DNA of 64,000 nucleotides from Chamaelirium japonicum (Eukaryota > Streptophyta > Magnoliopsida > Liliales > Melanthiaceae): assembly GCA_947650365.1 (NCBI GenBank), contig OX393551.1, forward strand, positions 888,001-952,000. Direction: 5' to 3'. The translations under genes were made by a program, and so were the position numbers. Positions 49,737 to 62,607 of the stretch are shown one piece after another. Numbering within the stretch: position 1 is the stretch's first letter; every line of letters starts with the position of its first letter. Under the pieces are notes generated by a model. That model made no database searches and was not told the DNA's origin. It saw only the letters and a list, made by a program, of their open reading frames with translations.

Positions 49737-52242
49737 CGAAGTGGAGTTTTAGAATTTAGATTCCTTCTTACTTCACACCTATACTCGTGGCTAATGGACT
49801 GGAGCAGGACTTCTTCTCTCTTCTCTCTTCATTTATCTTTACGTTCTCTTCTCTCTTCTTTTCTCTCTTTTGTTTTTGTTTCTCTCTCTGTTTTTTTTTT
49901 TCTCTTCTTCTCTCTCTTCTGTGGAGTTTTGGAATTTAGATTCCTTCCTACTTCATACCTTTTCCCGTGGCCAATTGACTGTAGTAGGACTTCTTCTCTT
50001 TTCTCTCTTTATTTATCTCTTCGTTCTCTTTTCTTTTCTTCTCTCTCTTCTGTGGAATTTGGGAATTTATATTCCATCTTACTTCATACCTATACCCATG
50101 GCAAATGGACTGCAGCAGGACTTCTTTTCTCTTCTCTCTTAATATTTATTTAATTAGTTTATTTTATATTATTAATACTAAAAAAATAATTAAATAACTA
50201 GTTAATTAAATTTTTAAATAAATTTAAATTATTTAAGTATCTCTTATATTATTTATTAAATTAAATTATTAATAACGCGTTTAATAAATTTTATTTAATT
50301 TAAGCTTGTCACTTTTATGTCTCTGTTCGCTTCTCTCTTTCTTCCATCTCACAATACGTTATCAGTACGAACATGTCGAGCCCAGCTGACTAGTCACAAG
50401 AAAACGGAGAGAGAAACGAAGACATAAGTGAACGTTTGGAATTTAGATTCCTTCTTACTTTACACCTATACCCGTGGTCAATGGAATAGAATAGGAGTTC
50501 TTCTCTCTTCTATCTTTGTTTTTCTCTCTGTTCTCTTCTTTTTTCTTCTCTTTCTTCTGTCTTCATTACTCTCTCCGTTCTCTCTTCTTTCTTCTTCTCT
50601 CTCTTCTGTGCAGTTTTGGAATTTAGATTCCTTCTTACTTCATACCTATATAAGTGTGAAGTATAGGTGTAAAGTAAGAGGGAATCTAAATTTCAAAACT
50701 CTACTTCTATCTTTATTTCTTTCTCTGTTTTCATATGACTAATCGGTTAGGCTCGATTTGTTCGTGCTGATAACGTGTTTTGAGATGTGAGAAAGAGAGA
50801 GTCGTCAAACGTGTGCTACCATAAAAGGGTCATATAAATATTGAGAAGTAGAGTATTGGAATTTATATTCCTTCTTACTTTTCTCTTCTCTTTTTTTCTC
50901 TATTCTCACAATACATTATCAGCACGAACATGTCGAGCCCAGCCGACCAGTCACAAGAAAATAAAGAGAGAAATGAAGATAGAAGATAGAGAATAAGAAA
51001 GAAGAGAACAGAGAGATAAACAAAGATAGAAGAGAGAAGAAGTCCTATTCGAGTCCATTCGCCACAGATTTAGGTGTAAAGTAAAAAAGAATATAAATTC
51101 TAAAACTCTACTTCTGTCTTTGTTTCACTTCCCGTTTTCTTTTGATTGGTCGACTCGGCTCAACATATTCATGCTGATAACGTATTATGAGATGGGAGAA
51201 AAGAGAGCCGTCAAACATGCCCCACTCTACAGGGGTCATATATTATTTATAGGGTAGGCCTAAGCAATCTATGCGAAACCATAATCCATGAGAGAGATCC
51301 GACGATGGACAGTCATCTTTCTTACTTCATACTTATACCCGTGGCGAATGGACTGGAGCAGGACTTCTTCTCTCTTCTATCTTTGTTTATCTCTCCGTTC
51401 TCTTCTATCTTCTTCTCTCTTTTCTGTCTTTGTGTATCTCTTCGTTCTCTTCTCTCTTCTTCTCTCTCCTATGTCTTTGTTTCTCTCTTTGTTTTCTTAT
51501 GATTGGTTGGTTGGGCTCAACATGTTCGTGCTAATAACGTGTTGTGAGGTGGGAAAAAGCGAGAAGAGAACAGAGAGATAAACACAGAGAGAAATATTAA
51601 ATATTAAATTATCTTACAACACGTCATCAGTACGAACATATCGAAGAAAGAAGAGAGAAGAGAGAAGAGGGAAGAGAGAAGAAGTCCTGCAATCAATTAA
51701 TCAGAATTTAAATATCTCTTATAAATAATAATCATATCTAATCCATATTTATACCTCTTCTACCTGCAATCAATTTAATATAGGTCTTTTTTCTTCTACT
51801 TCTCTTTATTCACCTCAACGTTATAATTAGTTAAATAATCATATATCATAATAATGCTACTATAATTTTTTTAATTAAGTTAATCATTAAATTAAAACAA
51901 AGAGAGAAGAGAATTTAATATGATAATCATAATAACATTGAGATGATACTATTGAGAAGTGGAGTTTTGGAATTTAGATTCTTTCTTACTTCACACCTAT
52001 ACCCATGGCCAATGGACTGGAGTAGAAGTTCTTCTCTCTTCGTTTATCTCTCCGTTCTCTTCTTTCTTCTTCTATCTCTTCTGTCTTCGTTTCTCTCTCC
52101 ATTTTTTTGTGACTGGTCGGCTGGGCTCGACATGTTCGTGCTGAAACACGTTGTGAGATAGAAGATTGCTTATTTATTTTATTTATAGACTGGAGCAGGA
52201 CTTCTCCTCTCTTCTCTTTTCATTTATAATTTAATTAAAAAA
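49737..52242. repeat. Unit array, mixed orientation, with AT-rich insert
   Basis: + cores near 50351, 50908 and 51615 (partial); inverted cores near 50729, 51136, 51494 and 52105. AT-rich stretches at 50140-50310 and 51690-51930. A nearly perfect dyad lies at 50611-50706 where an inverted unit joins a + unit within the GGTATAGG box. No gene is visible. Confidence 0.8.
50611..50706. repeat. Palindromic junction between opposite units
   Basis: The left arm (50611-50650, CAGTTTTGGAATTTAGATTC to CTTCATACCTATA) is answered by the right arm (50651-50706, ending AATCTAAATTTCAAAACTCT). The centre is TATATAAGTGTGAAGTATAG. Almost no spacer is left, so single-stranded DNA or RNA would fold into a hairpin with a stem of about 40 bp. 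Confidence 0.8.
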
Positions 52243-52960
52243 GTATAATGTCAACGTTAATATGATTATCATAGTAATGTTACTATAATTTTTTCAATTA
52301 AATTATTTATTTATTAAATTATTTAATAATTTAAATAATTTAATTATTAATTTTTTAGTAAAATAAATAATTTATTTAATATTGAATAGATGATTAATTT
52401 AACTAATATACGAAGAAATATTATGGAAACCCTATTTATTAAATTATCATAGTGTAATTTTTTTAAATTATAATAATATTACTATGATAATCATTATTTC
52501 TTTAATTAGTTATTTAAATCATCTCAACGTTATTATGATTATAAAAAAATATTTTTTTAATTAAATTATTTATTTGTTTAAGTAAATAATCTATTTAATA
52601 TATTTCTTCACTAAATAAAATTTTAATTAAAGATAAATAATAATTAAAGAAATAAATAATAAAATGAATTAATAAATTAATTATATAATTAAATAATTAT
52701 TTATTTATTTAATAATTTAAATAATTAAATAGTTACCTAATTGAATTATTTAATAATAAAACAATAATAAATAAATAAAATAATAAATTTAATTAAATAA
52801 CTAGATAATTCAATAATTAAGTAAATTAATTATTTTTCTAAAAACTTAATTATTTAAATTATTAAATTATTTTAAATATTTAATAATTAAATAAATTATT
52901 AATTTAATTAAAAAAATTATAGTAACATTACTATGATAATCATAATAACGTAGAGATGAC
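52243..52960. repeat. Long MITE-like foldback (about 0.72 kb)
   Basis: The clearest full-length copy with both arms: left GTCAACGTTAATATGATTAT and TAGTAATGTTACTATAATTT, right AATTATAGTAACATTACTAT and AATCATAATAACGTAGAGAT. The interior is about 90 percent A+T, alignable to other AT blocks, and has no transposase-like frame. Confidence 0.72.
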
Positions 52961-54488
52961 TGGTCAGTCCTAATTATTTATAGGGTAAGCTTACTTAGGG
53001 CCTAAGCAATCTATGGGAAGCCCTAATCAATCGGAAAGATCTGACGGTGGATAGTGATCTGATAATTAGAGAGAAAAGAAGAGAGAAGAGAGAAGACATC
53101 CTGCTCCAGTCCATTCACCACGGGTATAGGTGTGAAGTAAGAAGGATGACTGTTCACCGTCGGATCTCTCCCATGGATTAGGGTTTCCCATAGATTGCTT
53201 AGGTCCTAAGTAAGCTTACCCTAAAAATAATATATTATCGTTTTAGAGTGGGGCACGTTTGACGGCTTTCTCTTTCTCCCACATCATAACACGTTATCAG
53301 CATGAGCATGTCGAGCCCAACCGACCAGTCGTAAGAAAATGAAGAGAGAAATAAAGACAAAAGAGCAAGAAGAAGAGATAAGAGAACTGAGAGATAAATG
53401 AAGAGAGAAGAGAGAAGAAGTCCTACTCCAGTTCATTAGCCACGGGTATAGGTGTGAAGTAAGAAAGAATCTAAATTTCAAAACTCCTCAGAAGAGAGGG
53501 AAGAGAACAGAGAGATAAATAAAGAGAGGAGAAAGAAGAAGTCCAACTCCAGTCGATTGGTCACAGATATAGGTGGGAAGTAAGAAGGAATCTAATTAGG
53601 GTAGGGCATATTTAACAGATCTCTCTTTCTCCCATCTCACAATACGTTATCAGTACAAACATGTCGAGCCCAGCTGACCAGTCACAAGAAAATAGAGAGA
53701 GAAACAAAGAGAGAAGAGAGAAGAAGCCCTACTCCAGTCCATTAGCCACGGGTATAGGTGTGAAGAGTGTGAAGTAAAAAGGAGGCTAAATTCCAAAACT
53801 CAACTTCTCAATAAATAATATAGGACCCCTTTAGGGTGGGGCATATTTGACGGCTCTCTTTTTATTAAGCATGAACCTAAAATAATCAATGTTATTATAA
53901 ATTTTCTTTAGGGTGGGGCACTATTATTTATCTCTACGTTTTCTCACTCTGTTTAAATAATTAAATAATTATTTAATTATTTAAAAATAAAATAATAATT
54001 AAAGAAATAACAAATAAAATAAATTAATAAATTAATTATATAATTAAATAATTATTTATTTATTGAATAATTTAAATAATTAAATAGTTACCTAATTTAA
54101 TTATTTAATAATTAAATAATAATAAATAAATTTAATAATAAATTTAATTAAATAATTAGATATTTAAATGATTAAATAAATTAATTATTTTACTAAAAAC
54201 TAAATTATTAAATTATTTAATAATTAAATAAAATTTTAATTTAATTAAAAAAATTATAGTAACATTAATATGATAATTATAATAACGTTGAGATGATACT
54301 ATTGAGAAGTGGAGTTTTTGAATTTTGATTTCTTCTTACTTCACACCTATACCCGTGGCCAATTGATTAGAGCATGAATTCTTCTTACTTTGGGCCTATG
54401 CAATCTATGCAAAACCCTAATCCATGGGAGAGATCCGATGGTGGACAGCTATCCGATAATTAGAAAGAGAAGAAGAGAAAAGAAGTCC
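52961..54488. repeat. Unit array with second AT-rich tandem copy
   Basis: + cores near 53286 and 53640. The AT-rich stretch 53980-54305 is about 90 percent identical by eye to 52620-52960 and ends in the same foldback arm. The following telo-box/TATA/core sets (53160-53330 and 54540-54716) also match, with an offset of about 1.35-1.39 kb. No gene is visible. Confidence 0.8.
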
Positions 54489-57400
54489 AGCTCCAGTCCA
54501 TTCGCCACGGGTATAGGTGTGAAGTAAGAAGGCTGGTTGTCCACCGTTGAATCTTTCCTATAGATTAGGGTTTCCTATAGATTGCTTAGGTCCTAAGTAA
54601 TCTTATCCTAAAAATAATATATTATCCTTTTAGCGTGGAGCACGCTTGACGGCTCTTTCTTTCTCCCATCTCATAATACTTTATCAGCATGAACATATCG
54701 AGCCCAGCCGACCAGTCGTAAGAAAATAGAGAGAGAAACAAAGATAGAAGAGGGAGAGAAGAAGAGAGAAGAGAACGGAGAGATAAATAAAAAGGGAAGA
54801 GAAAAAAAGTCCTGTTCTAGTTCATTGGCACGACTAAAAAGAGATTAAACATAGAGCAGGACTAAAAATAATATTAGTTAAATAATCTCTCCCATTCAAT
54901 ATGAATATATCGAGCCTAGTAGACCAGTCATAAGAGAAAGGAGAGAGAAACGAAGACAGAAAAGAGAGAAGAGAACATAGAGACAAACGAAGAGAGAATA
55001 AAGAAGAAGTCCTACTCCAATCCATTCGCCAAGGGTATAGGTGTGAATTAAGAAGGAATCTAAATTCCAAAACTCTAGTTCTTAATAATATAATTAAATC
55101 TTTCCATTCTTTTTTCTCTTCTTCTCTCTCGTTTGTCGTCTCTTCTATCTTTGTTTTCTTGTGATTGGTCGGCTAGGCTCGATATGTTAGTACTGATAAC
55201 GTGTTGTGAGATGGGAGAAAGAGAGAAAAGAATAGAGAGATAAACAAGGAGAGAAACAAAAAGAAGTCCTACTTAAGCCCTAAGTAATTTACCAGGGATT
55301 AGGGTTTACCATAGATTTAGGCCCAAAGTAATCTTTCCTAATAAATAATATACCTGTGGCCTCTCTAGTCTATTGGCCACGGGTATAGGTGTGAAGTAAG
55401 AAGGAATCTAAATTCCAAAACTCCACTTCTTAATATTTATACGACCCCTTTAGGGTGGGGCATATTTGATAGCTATTTATTTCTCCCATCTCACAACACG
55501 TAATCAGTACGAACATGTCGAGCCGAGCCGACCAGTCATAAGAAAATGGAGAGAGAAATAAAGATAGACCAGGACTTTTTCTCTCTTTTCTCTTTGTTTA
55601 TCTTTCCGTTCTCCTCTTCTCTTTCTTCTGTCTTTGTTTTATTCTCTATTTTCTTGCGACTGGTCGGCTGGACTCGATATGTTCGTGCTGATAACGTGTT
55701 GTGAGATTAAATAAGCATAATAAATAAAGAGTTGGTAGAGATCTGATGGGTCGTATAAATATTGAGTAGTGGAGTTTTGGAATTTAGCTTCCTTCTTACA
55801 TAACTATACCCGTGGCCAATGGACTGGAGTAGGAGTTTTTTTCTCTTCTCTCTTCGTTTATCTCTCCATTCTCTTCTCTCTTCTTTAAAAATTATATAAC
55901 CCCTTTAGGGTGGGGCACGTTTGATGGCTCTCTCTTTCTCCCATCTCAAAACACATTATTAGTACGAACATATTAAAGAGAGAAGAGGAAAGAAGTTATG
56001 TAATTAATTAAATATTTATTTAATTAGATTCCATAGGGCTCGATATGTTCGTGCTGATAATGTGTTGTGAGATAGGAGAAAAAAAGAGCCGTTAAATGTG
56101 CCCCACCCTAAAAGGGTCGTATTTTATTTATAGGGTTAGCTTACTTCGGGCCTAAGCAATCTATGGGAAACCCTAATCCATTAGATAGATTCGATGGTGG
56201 GCAGCCATCCGATCGAACGATCTTATAACAGTTGTAATATTTTAAATTTTTTTAAAAAAAATATTAATAATTTTTAAAGCAAAAAATTTGTTTTTTTAAA
56301 TTAATTATTTTACTAAAAACTTAATTTATAAATTTTTTAAATTATTAAATAATTTAAATGAAGATAAATAAGAGAGAAGAAAGAAGAAGTCCTACTCCAG
56401 TCCATTCGCCACGGGTATAGGTGTGAAGTAAAAAGAAATCTAAATTTTAAAACTCCACTTCTCAATAGTATCATCTCAACGTTACTGTGATTATCATAGT
56501 AAATTCTCTTCTCTCTTCGTTTTAATTAAACTATTAATTTAATTAAAACAATTATAGTAACAATACTCTACTTAATTATTATAGTAATAAAATAAAGTGA
56601 GAAAAGCGAAGATAATTAAATATTTATTTAGTTATTTAATTATTTAACTATTTAATTTATTAAATAATTAAATTAATTAAATAATAGGAAGTAAAGAAAG
56701 AGAATGAGGCATACTCAAATTTTTTTCTTTAAAAATATTTTATATTTTTCTTCAAAAAAATATAAAACATTACAACTGTTGAGAGATTGTTCGATCGGAT
56801 TTCTATCCACCGTCGGACCTCTCCTATGGATTAGTGTTTCTCATAGATTGCTTAGGCCCTAAGTAAGCTGACCCTATAAATAATATACGATACCTTTAGG
56901 TTAGGGCACGCTTGACGGTCCTCTTTTTCTTCTATCTTACAACATGTTATTAGCACGAACATATCGAGCCCAGCCGACCAGTCGTAAAAAAACGGAGAGA
57001 AAAATAAAGACAGAAGAGAGAGAAGAAGAGAGAAGAGAACAGAGAGATAAATGGAGATAGAAGAGAGAATAAGTCCCGCTCCAGTCCATTAGTCATGAGT
57101 ATAAGTATGAAGTAAGAAGAAATCTAAATTCAAAAACTCTACTTCTGTCTTCGTTTCTCTCTTTGTTTTCTTGCGACTGGTCGGCTAGGCTCGATATATT
57201 CGTGCTAATAATATGTTATGAAATTAGAGAAAGAAAAAAGAGAATGGAAAGATAAATGAAGAGAAAAGAGAAAAGAAGTCCTGCTCTCTCTAGTTTAAAA
57301 TAATTTTCTATGTCTTTTCTATTAATACTTATTTATTTTATTTTTTACTATAATAGAAATAGAAAGAAACAAAGAAAACGGGGAGAGAAACGGGGAGAGA

Positions 57401-59363
57401 AACAAAAGATAACGTGTTATAAGATGGGAGAAGGAGAAAGCCATCAAATGTGCCCTACCCTAAAGGGGTCGTATATTATTTATAAGGTAAGTGTTGTGAG
57501 ATGGGAGAAAGTGAGAGTCATCAAAGATGCCCTACCCTAAAGGGGTCGAATATTATTTATAGGGTAAGCTTACTTAGGGCCTAAGTAATCTATGGGAAAC
57601 CCTAATCTATAGGAGAAGAGAGAAGAGAACGAAGAACTTTAATTATATTATTAAGAAGTGAACTTTTGGAATTTAGATTCCTTCTTAATTAAACTAGATA
57701 TGCTATCAGCATAAACATATTGAGCCCAGACGACCAGTCGCAAGAAAACGGAGAGAAAAATGAAGACAGAAGTGGAGTTTTGGAATTTAGATTCTATCTT
57801 ACTTTACACCTATACCCATAGCCAATGGACTGGAGCATGACTTCTTCTCTCTTTATTTATTTCTCTATTCTCTTCTTTCTTCTTTTCTCTCATTTGTCTT
57901 CATTTCTCTCCCATTTTCTTGCGACTGGTCGGTTGGGCTCAATATGTTCGTGCTGATAACGTGTTGTGATTTTGGAGAAAGAGATAGAGCCGTCAAACAT
58001 GCCCTACCCTAAAGGGGTCATGTATTATTTATAGGGTACACTTACTTAGGGCTTAAACAATCTATGGGAAATCCTAATCCATAGGAGAAGAGAGAAGAGA
58101 ACGGAGATATTTAATTATATTATTGAGAAGTAGAGTTTTTGAATTCAGATTCATTCTTACTATATTCCTATACTCATGGCCAATGTACTGGAGCAGGACT
58201 TCTTCTCTCTTCGTTTATCTCTCTGTTCTCTTCTCTTGTCTTTTCTCTCTTCTATTTTTGTTTCTCTCTCCGTTTTCTTGTGACTGGTCGGTTGGGCTTG
58301 ACATGTTCGTATAGATAACGTGTTGTGTGTTTAGAGAAAGGGAGATCCGTCAAACGTGCCTTATCATCAGGGGTCATATAAATATTAAGAAGTGGTGTTT
58401 TGGAATTTTGATTCCTTCTTACTTCAAATCTATACCCGTGGCCAATGGATTGGAGTAGGACTTCTTCTCTCTTCTATCTTTGTTTATCTCTCCATTCCCT
58501 TCTTTCTTCTTCTCTCTCTTCTGTCTTCGTTTCTCTCTCTGTTTTCCTATGACTGGTCAGCTGGGCTTGACATGTTCGTGCTGATAACGTATTATAAGAT
58601 AGGATAAAGAGAGAGTCGTCAAATGTGCCCCACCGTTAAAGGGTCGTATATTATTTATAGGGTAAGCTTTCTTAGGGCCTAAGCAATCTATTGGAAACCC
58701 TAATCCATGGGAGAAGAGAGAAGAGAAATAAGAGATTTAATTATATTATTGAGAAGTGGAGTTTTGGAATTTAGATTTCTTCTTACTTCATACCTATACC
58801 CGTGGTGAATGGTCTGAAGCAGGACTTCTTCTCTCTTCTTTCTTCGTTTATCTCTTTGTTTTTTTCTCACTTGTCATAACATATTATCAGCATGAACATG
58901 TCGAGCCCAGCCGACCAGTCATAAGAAAATAGAGAGAGAAACAAAGACAGAAGTGAGAGAAGAAGAGAGAAGAGAACGGAGAGATAAACGAAGAGAGAAG
59001 AGAGAAGAAGTTATGCTCCAGTCTATTGGCCACGGGTATAGGTGTGAAGTAAGAATGAATCTAAATTTTGAAACTCCATACAAGAGAGAGAAGAAGAGAG
59101 AAGGGAACGGAGAGATAAATAAAGTAAAAAGAGAAGAAGTCCTACTCCAGTCCTTTGGCCACGGGTATAGGTGTGAAGTAAGAAGGAATCTAAATTCCAA
59201 AACTCCATTTCTATCTTTCTTTCTCTCTCCGTTTTCTTGTGACTGGTCAGTTGGGCCCGATATTTTCGTACTGATAATGTGTTATAAGATGGGAGAAAGA
59301 GAGAGCCATCAAACATGTCCCTTCCTAAAGGGGTCATATATTATTTATAGGGTAATATTAATT

Positions 59364-59727
59364 AGGACTAAAGAAATCTATAGGAAATCCAAATCTATAG
59401 GAGAGATCCGACGGAGGACAGCCATCATTCTTACTGTATATCTAAACTCGTGGCTAATGGACTTGAGCAGGACTTCTTCTCTTTTCACTCTTTATTTATC
59501 TCTTTGTTATCTTCTCTCTTCTTCTCTCTCTGTTGTCTTTGTTTCTCTCTCCGTTTTCTTGTGACGAGATGGTTGGGCACAACATGTTCGTACTGATAAC
59601 GTGTGGTGAGATAAGAGAAAAAGAAAGAAGAGAACGGAGAGATAAATAAAGAGAGAAGAGAAAAGAAATCTTGCTCTATTCTATTGGCCACGGGTATAGG
59701 TGTGAAGTATGAAAGATGGCTGTCCAT
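59364..59727. repeat. Unit present in segment B but absent from A
   Basis: About 360 bp with one inverted core, bounded by GATCCGACGGAGGACAGCCA at 59405 and its inverted partner ATGGCTGTCCATCGTCGGAT near 59714. In segment A the flanks are joined at about 9136. The inverted ends fit loss in A through a hairpin, but gain in B is equally possible. Confidence 0.6.
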
Positions 59728-62466
59728 CGTCGGATATCTCCTATGGATTGGGATTTCCTATAGATTGCTTAGACCCTAAGGAAGCTTACCCTATAAATAA
59801 TATAGGACCATTTTAAGGTAGGGCATGTTTGATGGCGCTGTCTTTCTTCCATGTCATAACACGTTATCAGTACGAATATGTCGAGCCCAGCTGACCAGTC
59901 ACAAGAAAACGTAAAGAGAAATAAAGACAGAAGGGGAGTTTAGGAATTTAAATTCCTTCTTACGTCACATCTATACCCGTGGCTAATGGACTGGAGTAGG
60001 ACTTCTTCTCTCTTTTCTCTTTATTTATCTCTTCTTTTTTTTCTCTCTTCTTATCTCTCTTATGTAGAGTTTTGGAATTTAGATTCCTTCTTACTTTATA
60101 ATTATACGTGTAGCCAATGGACTGGAGCAGGAGTTCTTTTATCTTTCCTTTTTATTTATCTCTCTGTTATCTTCTTTCTCTTCTATCATTATTTCTCTCT
60201 CCGTTTTCTTATGACTAGTCGGTTGGGCTTGACATGTTCATATTGATAACGTATTGTAAGAAGAGAGAAGAGAACGGAGAGACAAACGAAGAGAGAAGAG
60301 AGAAGAAGTCCTATTCCAGTCCATTCGCCATGGGTATGGGTGTACAGTAAGAAGGAGTCTAAATTCAAAAACTCCACTTCTTAATAATATAATTAAATCT
60401 TCCCGTTTTCTTTTCTCTTCATCTATGGATTAGAGTTTCCCATAAATTACTTAGGCACTAAGTAAGCTTTCCCTACAAATAATATACGACCCCTTTAGGG
60501 TGGGGCATGTTTGACGGCTCTCCCTTTCTCTCATCTCACAATATGTTGTCAGCATGAATATGTCGAGCCCAGCCGACCAGTCGAAAGAAAACAGTAATAG
60601 AAACGAAGACAGAGTGGAGTTTTGGTATTTAGATTCCTTCTTACTTCACACTTATACCCATGACCAATGGACAGGAGCAGGACATCTTCTCTCTTCTTTC
60701 TTTATTTATCTCTCTGTTTTCTTCTTGCTTCTTATCTCTCTTTTGTCTTCGTTAAACTCCACTTCTACTCTATATAAATGGATAGAGAAACGAAGACAGA
60801 AGAGAAAGAAAAAGGGAGAAGAAAACGGAAAGATAAATAAAGAGAGAAGAGAGAAAAAGTCCTGCTCTAGTCCATTGGTTACGGGTATAGGTGTGTAGTT
60901 CTCTCTGTTCTCTTTATTTATCTCTCTGTTCTTTTCTCGCTTCTTATCTCTCTTATGTCTTCGTTAAACTCCTCTTCTTCTCTCAATAAATGAATAGAGA
61001 AATATAGACAGAAGTGAGAGAATAAAAGAAATAAGAAATGAGAGATAAACGAAGAGAGAAGAGTGAAGAAGTCCTGCTCTAGTCTATTGGCCACGGGTAT
61101 AGGTGTGAAGTAAGAAGGAATTTAATTTCCAAAACTCCACTTCTGTCTTTGTTTCTCTTTCTGCTTTCTTGTGACTGGTCAGCTGGGCTCAACATGTTTG
61201 TACTGATAAAGTGTTATGAGATGGGAGAAACAAAGAGCCGTCAAAAGTGCCCCACCCTAAAGGGGTCGTATATTATTTATAGGATAAGCTTACTTAGGTC
61301 CTATGCAATCTATAGGAAACTCTAATCCATGGGAGAAGAGAGAAAAGAATAGAGAGATTTAATTATATTATTTAGAAGTGGTGTTTTGGAATTTAGATTC
61401 CTTCATACTTCACACTTATACCCATGGCGAATGGACTGGAGTAGTACTTCTCTCTTCTTTTTTCGTTTATCTCTCCCTTCTGTTTTCTCTTTTTTTTTCT
61501 CACAATTCGTTATGAGCATGAACATATCGAGCCCAGCCGATCAGTCACAAGAAACAGGTGAGAGAAACGAAGACAAAAGAGAGAGAAGAAGAGTGAAGAG
61601 AATAGAGAGATAAATAATTTAAATAATATATTTAAATAATTTAGTTAAATTCTAAATAGTGGTCGGCTGGGCTTGACATATTCATGCTGATAACTGTTGT
61701 AAGTAAGGAGAAGAAGATAGAAGAGAATGAAGAGATAAACAAAGAAAGAAGAGAGAAGAAGTCCTGCTCCAGTCCATTATCCATGGGTATAGGTGTTAAA
61801 TAAGAAGGAATCTAAATTCTAAAACTCCACTTCTCAATGATATAGTTAAATATTTCCGTTCTCTTTTCTCTTCTCCCATGGAGTTGGGTTTCTCATTTGA
61901 CGACTCTCTCTTTCTTCCATCTCATAATATGTTATCAGCACGAACATGTCAAGCCCATTCGACCAATCGTAAAAAAAACAGAGAGAAAAACGAAGACAAA
62001 AGAAGAGAGAAGAGAATGGAGAGCTAAACAAACATAGAAGAGAGAACTTCACACCTATACCTATGGCTAATGGACTGAAGAGAAACGAAGACAGAAGAGA
62101 AAAAAGAAGAGAATGGAGAGATAAATGAAGAGAGAAGAGAGAAGAAGTCCTGCTCTAGTCAATTGGCAATAGGTATAGGTGTGAAGTAAGAAGGAATCTA
62201 AATTCCAAAAATCCATTTCTATCTTTGTTTTTCTATCCATTTTCTTGTGATGGGTCAGCTGGGCTCGACATGTTCGTGCTGAAAACATATTATGAGATGA
62301 GAGAAAGAGAGAGAGTCATCAAACGTGCCCCACCCTAAAGGGGTCATATATTATTTATAAGGTAATATTACTGAGGGCCTAGGTAATCCATTAGAAAACC
62401 TAATCCATGGGAGAAGATAGAAAAGAACGGAGAGATTTAATTATATTATTGAGAAGTGGAGTTTTC

Positions 62467-62607
62467 TTAATAGTATCATCTCAACGTTATTACGATTATC
62501 ATAGTAAATTATCTTCTCTCTTCATTTTAATCAAACAATTAATTTTATTAAAAAAATATAGTAATATTACTATGATAATCATAATAACGTTGAGAAGATA
62601 CTATTGA
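62467..62607. repeat. Short MITE-like foldback, segment B copy
   Basis: Left arm TAGTATCATCTCAACGTTAT, right arm ATAACGTTGAGAAGATACTA, AT-rich centre. Partner of 12037-12176, so its presence predates the A/B duplication. Confidence 0.7.

Noticed and set aside
58953-59564. 203-codon open frame on +
   Set aside because: It passes through GA tracts, an inverted unit and spacer of segment B; its parts recur in other units in other frames. Composition explains it better than coding.
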